NCBI GenBank assembly: GCA_051027215.1
Contig: JBPCXR010000258.1
Coordinates: 1 to 64,000, forward strand
Direction: 5' to 3'
Source of the DNA: CALHVX01 sp051027215
GTDB taxonomy: Bacteria; Pseudomonadota; Gammaproteobacteria; Pseudomonadales; Azotimanducaceae
DNA length: 64,000 bases
The notes under the pieces are model-generated. The model was not told where the DNA came from. It was given only the letters and a program-made list of their open reading frames with translations, and ran no database searches. Positions 58,689-64,000 of this stretch are shown piece after piece (the stretch's first letter is position 1; each line of letters opens with the position of its first letter). The translations under genes were made by a program, and so were the position numbers.

Positions 58689-59930
58689 ATGAGCGAAACC
58701 ATTGACCACACCTCCTTCGCCAAGGAGCGCATCAAAGTGCTGCTACTAGAGGGCATTCATGAAAGCGCTGCTGCCCAGCTCCAGGCCCAGGGCTATAGCA
58801 ACCTACAGCTCGAAGCCACCGCGCTGCAGGGTCAAGCGTTGATCGATGCGTTACACGACGTCCATATTCTGGGGATCCGGTCGCGCACCCAGCTGACTGT
58901 CGAAGTACTGAGCCAAGCCCATCGGCTAATGGCGGTCGGCTGCTTCTGCATCGGCACTAACCAAGTCGACCTAAGCGCTGCGCGTCGCGCTGGCATTCCG
59001 GTATTCAACGCGCCGTACTCGAATACCCGCAGTGTTGCTGAGTTGGTTCTGGCAGAGATGATCCTGTTGCTGCGGCGCGTCCCCGAGCGATCCATGCACA
59101 TGCATCGCCACAGCTGGCAGAAGTCGGCGAATGCCTCCTTTGAGACCCGCGGCAAGACCCTCGGCGTCATTGGTTACGGCAATATCGGCGCTCAGCTTGG
59201 CGTTCTGGCAGAAGCTTTGGGAATGCGCGTGTACTTCTACGATGTGATCAAGAAACTCAAGTTAGGAAATGCGGAACAGGTAGATGACCTGCACGAGCTA
59301 CTGGCGCTGGCGGACGTGGTCTCGCTGCATGTACCCGCCACGCCGCAGACTGCTGATCTGATCACCGCAAAAGAACTCGCCGCCATGAAAACCGGCAGCG
59401 TGCTGATCAACGCCTCTCGCGGCAACGTGGTAGATATCGATGCGCTAGCTAATGCGCTACAAAGCGGTCAGCTTCTAGGCGCTGCCATAGATGTCTTCCC
59501 GGAAGAGCCCAAGTCCAACGACGAAGCGTTTCACTCGCCACTGGTAGGTTTGGACAATGTCATTCTAACGCCTCACGTCGGCGGCAGCACCGTCGAAGCT
59601 CAGGCCAGCATCGGTATTGAAGTCGCCGAGAAGCTCGTGCGTTATAGCGACAACGGCTCGAGCCTGGGCTCAGTGAATTTTCCTGAGGTGGCGCTTCCTG
59701 AACATCCTGATAAACACCGGCTCCTGCACGTACATGAAAACCAACCCGGCGTCATGGGCAAGATCAATCAGGTGTTCTCTGAATCGGGGCTAAACATCGC
59801 TGCCCAGTATCTGCAGACTCGAGAAGATGTTGGTTACGTGGTTACCGACATCGATAGCGAACATTCAGAACGCGGCTTGGCTGCGCTGCGGGCTGTTCCA
59901 GGCACCATTCGTACCCGGGTGTTGTTCTAG
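58689..59930 (+). CDS. serA: D-3-phosphoglycerate dehydrogenase
   Basis: A 413-residue enzyme opening serine synthesis from 3-phosphoglycerate. It has the NAD-binding motif GVIGYGNIGAQLG, the Arg-containing INASRGNVVDIDAL, the catalytic His in LTPHVGGSTVEAQ and a C-terminal ACT domain (VHENQPGVMGKINQVFSE) for feedback by serine. Length fits the Escherichia type (410). It is divergent from the D2HG dehydrogenase and converges with an alpha/beta hydrolase, overlapping by 4 bp. Confidence 0.96.
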   Translation: MSETIDHTSFAKERIKVLLLEGIHESAAAQLQAQGYSNLQLEATALQGQALIDALHDVHILGIRSRTQLTVEVLSQAHRLMAVGCFCIGTNQVDLSAARRAGIPVFNAPYSNTRSVAELVLAEMILLLRRVPERSMHMHRHSWQKSANASFETRGKTLGVIGYGNIGAQLGVLAEALGMRVYFYDVIKKLKLGNAEQVDDLHELLALADVVSLHVPATPQTADLITAKELAAMKTGSVLINASRGNVVDIDALANALQSGQLLGAAIDVFPEEPKSNDEAFHSPLVGLDNVILTPHVGGSTVEAQASIGIEVAEKLVRYSDNGSSLGSVNFPEVALPEHPDKHRLLHVHENQPGVMGKINQVFSESGLNIAAQYLQTREDVGYVVTDIDSEHSERGLAALRAVPGTIRTRVLF

Positions 59931-60883
59931 CCAGGCCAATCCACCACTTCATCCAACCATTGCCAAATCATCTCACGCAACGGCTGGGACTCATTGGCGA
60001 GATGGTGGCGACCCTTAGGAATTTCGAGCAATGGCAGAGCTGCCGGCGCCACCAGGCGCTGCAATACTTTGATGTTGTAACGCCAGGCGACCGTTTGGTC
60101 TGCGTCCCCTTGGATGACTTTGGGTATTTGAGGCAGTGACTGCCTTTTCTCAAAGACTCGCATCCAATCTACCATGGCTGTTACCCAGGCTACCGGTAGC
60201 CGCATGGGTGCGAGGGGATCAACTTGCTGCAGCGCCAAGAACTCCGAGTTCTCTGCATTGGCGGTGATGGCACGCGGGCGCTCGGTGACAGTGCGCTTAG
60301 CTACCTCATAGAGTAAGCGGTTCACGCCCCAGTGCGCAGGGCGAACCAGCGGCGCGAACAACACCACATCGTCGAACCGCCAATCGTGAGTCAAGCTGTG
60401 TTCCAGCAATATCGCGCCACCCATGCTTTGCCCAACACCAAAACAAGGCCTCGGTAGCAGTGCTTGGGAGGTTGTTAGGCAGCGCTGCAACGCTTGTACG
60501 TAACGTGCAAAACTTTCAATGGTCGCACGCTCACCGGTAGATAGACCGTGACCAGGCTGGTCGAACGCCAACACCGTTAAGCGCTTGCTTAACAGGTAGC
60601 GCAGCACATGCTCGAACAATCCGACGTGATCAAAATAGCCGTGGCAAAAAACCGCACTACCGACAGAGTGTTGCGGCACGAATAGCTGCACCATCAGCCG
60701 CTCGCTGCCGTCAGACAGCCAGCCCATATGGTGCTGCCAACCCGGCGCCACTTGTTCAAAATCTAGATGGTAGAAGCGCCGGTACTCTTCGCTGAGTGCC
60801 GGCGCAATGGGTGCTCCAGTTGCAGAGAAAGTGCCGAGACGATCCTTTAATGCATCAGGATCGAACTTGCCTCGAGCACGCAC
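59927..60883 (-). CDS. Alpha/beta hydrolase (S33/monoglyceride lipase-like)
   Basis: A 318-residue hydrolase. The HG oxyanion region is VFCHGYFDHVGLFEHVLRYL, the nucleophile Ser is in FGVGQSMGGAILL, the acid in IQGDADQTVAW and the His in PKGRHHLANES. No signal peptide, so cytosolic. It resembles lysophospholipase/monoacylglycerol lipase-like proteins, with substrate unknown. Confidence 0.85.
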   Translation of the reverse strand: MRARGKFDPDALKDRLGTFSATGAPIAPALSEEYRRFYHLDFEQVAPGWQHHMGWLSDGSERLMVQLFVPQHSVGSAVFCHGYFDHVGLFEHVLRYLLSKRLTVLAFDQPGHGLSTGERATIESFARYVQALQRCLTTSQALLPRPCFGVGQSMGGAILLEHSLTHDWRFDDVVLFAPLVRPAHWGVNRLLYEVAKRTVTERPRAITANAENSEFLALQQVDPLAPMRLPVAWVTAMVDWMRVFEKRQSLPQIPKVIQGDADQTVAWRYNIKVLQRLVAPAALPLLEIPKGRHHLANESQPLREMIWQWLDEVVDWPG

Positions 60884-60892
60884 CCGTTATGA

Positions 60893-61957
60893 TCAGTTAA
60901 CGACGGGGTCGAGTTGGCCTTGACCGTATTTTTCAAACATAGCTTCCAGCGAAATGGGCTTAATCTTGGCGGCATTGCCTGCGGTACCGAAGGCTTCATA
61001 GCGCTTTAGCACGACGTCTTTCATCGCTTTTTGGGTATCCGACAAGTATTTGCGCGGATCAAACTCGGCTTTGTTGTGCGCTAAGTGTCGACGGATTGCG
61101 GCGGTCGATGCGAGCCGCAGGTCGGTGTCGATGTTGACCTTACGCACACCATTGCGAATGCCTTCCTGAATTTCTTCAAGGGGCACGCCGTAGGTTTCTG
61201 GAATGGCACCGCCGTACTCGTTGATCTCAGCCAACAGTTCCTGGGGCACTGATGAGCTGCCGTGCATGACCAGGTGAGTGTTCGGTATGCGCTTGTGAAT
61301 CGCCTTGATGCGATCGATGGCAAGAATGTCACCGGTTGGCGGGCGGCTGAATTTGTATGCGCCATGGGAGGTGCCGATGGCAATGGCTAACGCATCGACC
61401 TGGGTTTTCTTGACGAAGTCCGCTGCTTGTTCCGGATCGGTGAGCAACATGTCCATGGACAGTTTGCCTTCGGCGCCAACGCCATCTTCTTCACCGGCCT
61501 CGCCGGTTTCCAAAGATCCGAGACAGCCGAGCTCACCTTCAACGGAAACACCACAGGCATGGGCCATATCTACGGTGAGCTTGGTGACGTCAACGTTATA
61601 GTCGTACTCAGCGGGCGTTTTTTGATCTTCAAGCAGCGAACCATCCATCATGACCGAGGAGAATCCCAGTTGAATTGAGCGCTGACAGACCGCGGGCGAG
61701 CCGCCGTGATCCTGATGCATGACCAACGGAATGTGCGGAAACTCTTCGATGGCGGCGAGGATCAGATGGCGCAAGAAATTTGGACCCGCGTACTTCCGCG
61801 CGCCCGCAGACGCCTGCACGATGACCGGACTGTCGGTGGCATCTGCGCCTTCCATGATGGCGCGCATCTGTTCTAAGTTGTTAACGTTGAACGCTGGCAC
61901 GCCATAGTCGTGCTCGGCGGCATGATCCAAAAGCTGACGCATACTGATTAACGGCAT
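60893..61957 (-). CDS. fba: Fructose-bisphosphate aldolase, class II (Calvin-cycle subtype)
   Basis: A 354-residue zinc aldolase. It starts MPLISMRQLLDHAAEHDYGV and shows LVMHQDHGGSPAVCQRSIQL with a zinc His and catalytic Asp, LVMHGSSSVPQELL with a zinc His, and GVRKVNIDTDLRLA. It splits and forms fructose 1,6-bisphosphate. The ATG at 61957 has AGAGG seven bases upstream. It is downstream of pgk and tkt. Confidence 0.95.
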   Translation of the reverse strand: MPLISMRQLLDHAAEHDYGVPAFNVNNLEQMRAIMEGADATDSPVIVQASAGARKYAGPNFLRHLILAAIEEFPHIPLVMHQDHGGSPAVCQRSIQLGFSSVMMDGSLLEDQKTPAEYDYNVDVTKLTVDMAHACGVSVEGELGCLGSLETGEAGEEDGVGAEGKLSMDMLLTDPEQAADFVKKTQVDALAIAIGTSHGAYKFSRPPTGDILAIDRIKAIHKRIPNTHLVMHGSSSVPQELLAEINEYGGAIPETYGVPLEEIQEGIRNGVRKVNIDTDLRLASTAAIRRHLAHNKAEFDPRKYLSDTQKAMKDVVLKRYEAFGTAGNAAKIKPISLEAMFEKYGQGQLDPVVN

Positions 61958-62032
61958 AACAAACCTCTTTGCCCTGTTACTAAAAGATCCAAATTTTGCT
62001 GGACCCAAACCCAACGCTTTGGATCTGACTAA

Positions 62033-63202
62033 TTAACTCGTCGCCCGTGACTGCAGCATCGCCACCGCGGGTAGCGTCTTGCCTTCCACAAATTCGAGAA
62101 AGGCACCGCCACCGGTCGAAATGTAGGATACACCTTCACCGACGCCATATTTGTCGATGGCGGCGAGGGTGTCGCCGCCTCCGGCGATGGAGAACGCATT
62201 GCTCTCGGCAATGGCTTGGGCCAGTACTCGCGTACCCTCTCCAAACTGATCGAATTCAAATACGCCGACAGGCCCATTCCACAGAATCGTGCCTGCGGCT
62301 TTGAGCTGCTCGGCCAATGCCCGAGCGGTTTGTGGTCCGATGTCCATGATCATGTCGTCCTCGGCCACGTCGGCAACAGCCTTCAGCACTGCCGGCTCAT
62401 CTTCAGCAAAAGCCTTGCCAACCATGACGTCCACTGGCAGCGGAATGTTCACCTTGGTGGCAATGCGTCCAGCTTCAGCGACCAATTCCGGTTCATAGAG
62501 GGATTTACCGACAGGCAGACCCGCTGCCGCTAAGAAAGTATTCGCAATGCCGCCACCAACGATGATCTGCCGAGCGCTAGCGGCCAAGCTCGACAGCACT
62601 GCCAGCTTGGTAGAGACCTTGGATCCACCGACGATGGCGATCATGGGTTGCGCTGGTGCCGCCAGCGCTCGGTTCAGCGCGGTGAGCTCGCGAGCCAACA
62701 ACGGCCCGGCGCAAGCGACCGGCGCAAAGCGCGCAACCCCGTGAGTAGAGGCTTGGGCCCTGTGTGCTGTGCCAAAGGCATCCATGACGAAGATGTCGCA
62801 CAGTGCCGCTAGCTTTTTTGCCAACCTCTCGTCGTCCGCCTTCTCACCCGCGGTAAAGCGGACGTTTTCCAACAATACCAACTCCCCCGGCTGGACATTG
62901 ATTGGCTGATCGATATCGGCAATCAAGGGCACATCTCGATCCAGCTGCTGGGACAGATGGGCGGCCACCGGTGCCAGTGAAAACTCTGCGGCAGGCGTTC
63001 CTTCTGTGGGTCGGCCCAGATGCGACATGAGTATGACCGCTGCATTTGCAGCTAGCGCTTGTTCGATGGTGGGTAGCGCTGCGCGAATACGCGCATCGCT
63101 GCTGACCTTGCCATCCTTGATGGGTACGTTCAGATCTTCTCGAATCAGCACTCGCTTGCCAGCCAGCGCCAGATCATCCATGACTTTTACACCCAGGCTC
63201 AC
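62033..63202 (-). CDS. pgk: Phosphoglycerate kinase
   Basis: A 389-residue glycolytic kinase. It has VLIREDLNVPIKDGKV, MSHLGRPTEG, VLLENVRFTAGEKADDE, GGSKVSTKLAVL and GGGDTLAAIDKYG. The GTG at 63202 has AGGAG seven bases upstream and gives MSLGVKVMDDLALAGKRV, like Escherichia Pgk. An ATG at 63181 is the alternative. No gap gene stands between it and tkt, unlike in many relatives. Confidence 0.95.
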   Translation of the reverse strand: MSLGVKVMDDLALAGKRVLIREDLNVPIKDGKVSSDARIRAALPTIEQALAANAAVILMSHLGRPTEGTPAAEFSLAPVAAHLSQQLDRDVPLIADIDQPINVQPGELVLLENVRFTAGEKADDERLAKKLAALCDIFVMDAFGTAHRAQASTHGVARFAPVACAGPLLARELTALNRALAAPAQPMIAIVGGSKVSTKLAVLSSLAASARQIIVGGGIANTFLAAAGLPVGKSLYEPELVAEAGRIATKVNIPLPVDVMVGKAFAEDEPAVLKAVADVAEDDMIMDIGPQTARALAEQLKAAGTILWNGPVGVFEFDQFGEGTRVLAQAIAESNAFSIAGGGDTLAAIDKYGVGEGVSYISTGGGAFLEFVEGKTLPAVAMLQSRATS

Positions 63203-63234
63203 TGCCCTGCTCCTCTTGTCGTACGCCTTCTGTG

Positions 63235-64000
63235 CTACGCGCCTAGCCTTGCCAGCGTCCTCTGGGCTGCGTCAACCACCGACGCCACCGTGATACCCAG
63301 CTCACTCATGGCTTCACCACCCGGCGCAGAGAGCCCAAATCGCTCAATGCCTACCACTTCGCCATCCAAGCCCACGAACTTGTACCAGCTGTCTGGATGG
63401 CCGGCTTCAACCGCGACTCGAGCTCGTTGTGCGGCCGGAATCACCGCTTCGCGGTAGCCCGGTTCCTGCGCGAGAAACCGGTCTGTACTAGGCATGGAGA
63501 CTACCCGAACGCCCAGGCCTTGGTCCGTGAGGGTCCTCGCAGCTTCAACGGCCAGTTCTACTTCGCTGCCAGACGCAATTAGCAGCAGCCCCAACGCGCC
63601 CTGTTCCGGTACCAGCACATAGCCACCTCGAGCGATCTGGGCCTGAACCTCAGCGGATCGGGGCTGGGTCACAGTCTTCTGCCGCGTCAGAATAATGCTC
63701 GTCGGACCTTCCCTGCGCTCGACAGCCGCCTGCCAGGCCACCGCGCACTCAACAGTGTCTGCAGGGCGCCAAGTCGATAGATTTGGCGTGCTACGTAGAT
63801 TGGCGAGTTGTTCGATGGGCTGGTGGGTTGGGCCATCTTCGCCAAGCGCTACGGAGTCGTGGGAGTACACAAACACATTGCGTAGCCCCATCAACGCCGC
63901 CAGCCGCACCGCGTTGCGCGCGTACTCCATAAAAACCAGGAACGTGCCAGAAAACGGTAGCAAGCCGCCGTGCAGCGCCATGCCGTTGGTGATTGCCGAC
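63235..64000 (-). CDS. tkt: Transketolase, C-terminal part (partial)
   Basis: About 255 C-terminal residues of a transketolase, entering from the right edge. The pyrimidine domain is seen in SAITNGMALHGGLLPFSGTF, then FMEYARNAVRLAALMG, FVYSHDSVALGEDGPTHQP (sugar and TPP contacts) and TSIILTRQKT. The rest is the C-terminal domain. The thiamine-pyrophosphate-binding N-terminal half lies outside the window. It heads the tkt-pgk-fba run. Confidence 0.95.
   Translation of the reverse strand, partial: SAITNGMALHGGLLPFSGTFLVFMEYARNAVRLAALMGLRNVFVYSHDSVALGEDGPTHQPIEQLANLRSTPNLSTWRPADTVECAVAWQAAVERREGPTSIILTRQKTVTQPRSAEVQAQIARGGYVLVPEQGALGLLLIASGSEVELAVEAARTLTDQGLGVRVVSMPSTDRFLAQEPGYREAVIPAAQRARVAVEAGHPDSWYKFVGLDGEVVGIERFGLSAPGGEAMSELGITVASVVDAAQRTLARLGA

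Overview
The window is a bacterial chromosome segment from a gammaproteobacterium. The right-hand two thirds carries housekeeping blocks whose content and order recall Pseudomonadales: rppH-ptsP, lgt-thyA-folA, ygfB-pepP-ubiH next to gcv genes, zapA-6S RNA-fau, ilvA/rpiA, a D-2-hydroxyglutarate dehydrogenase divergent from serA, and fba-pgk-tkt. The species cannot be named from the sequence. No tRNA, rRNA, CRISPR array, transposase, integrase or phage gene was seen.

Layout. 1-4.6 kb: the N-terminus of a membrane protein, an ArsR-type regulator, a glutaredoxin-CcdA fusion, a group D flavin monooxygenase and an FkbM methyltransferase. 4.7-15 kb: an accessory region of small, mostly plus-strand, single-domain genes (GNAT, VOC, cupin, ABM, DUF2277, DUF1971, ACT_3, tiny membrane proteins and lipoproteins), including two decayed genes. 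15-21 kb: a von Willebrand A lipoprotein, a sodium:amino-acid symporter facing a PLP decarboxylase, a zinc-ribbon protein and an SDR. 21-28.1 kb: a plus-strand run of about 17 small genes (TauD dioxygenase, NTF2-like, tautomerase, peroxiredoxin, two VOC, YaiI, YjbR), partly joined by 4-7 bp overlaps and ended by a clear hairpin terminator at 28092-28115. A 14-codon cysteine-rich reading frame overlaps the peroxiredoxin start.

28-44 kb: an RRM protein; a translationally coupled adenylate cyclase-hemE-vanZ group; a minus-strand chain lgt-thyA-folA-S9 peptidase-AcoX-like kinase-fabV; NRDE protein; rppH-ptsP; and a DUF255 thioredoxin-domain protein. 44-53 kb: the split glycine cleavage system gcvT-gcvH-gcvPA-gcvPB, preceded by ygfB-pepP-ubiH. 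pepP has a roughly 106-residue Lys/Ala/Arg-rich histone H1-like tail. 53-64 kb: zapB-like gene, zapA, 6S RNA, fau and def, then ilvA, rpiA, the D2HG dehydrogenase/serA pair, an alpha/beta hydrolase, fba, pgk and the 3' part of tkt.

Joint function: serA, the D2HG dehydrogenase, ilvA, the glycine cleavage system, fau, folA and thyA together cover serine/glycine/one-carbon and folate metabolism. tkt, pgk, fba and rpiA serve central sugar metabolism. The accessory stretch looks like a store of detoxification and stress genes gained one at a time. No defence system or new multi-gene machine could be demonstrated. The best leads are the PepP tail, the Cys-rich leader of the peroxiredoxin operon, the cyclase-hemE coupling with its atypical HemE, and the cassette-like island without attC sites.
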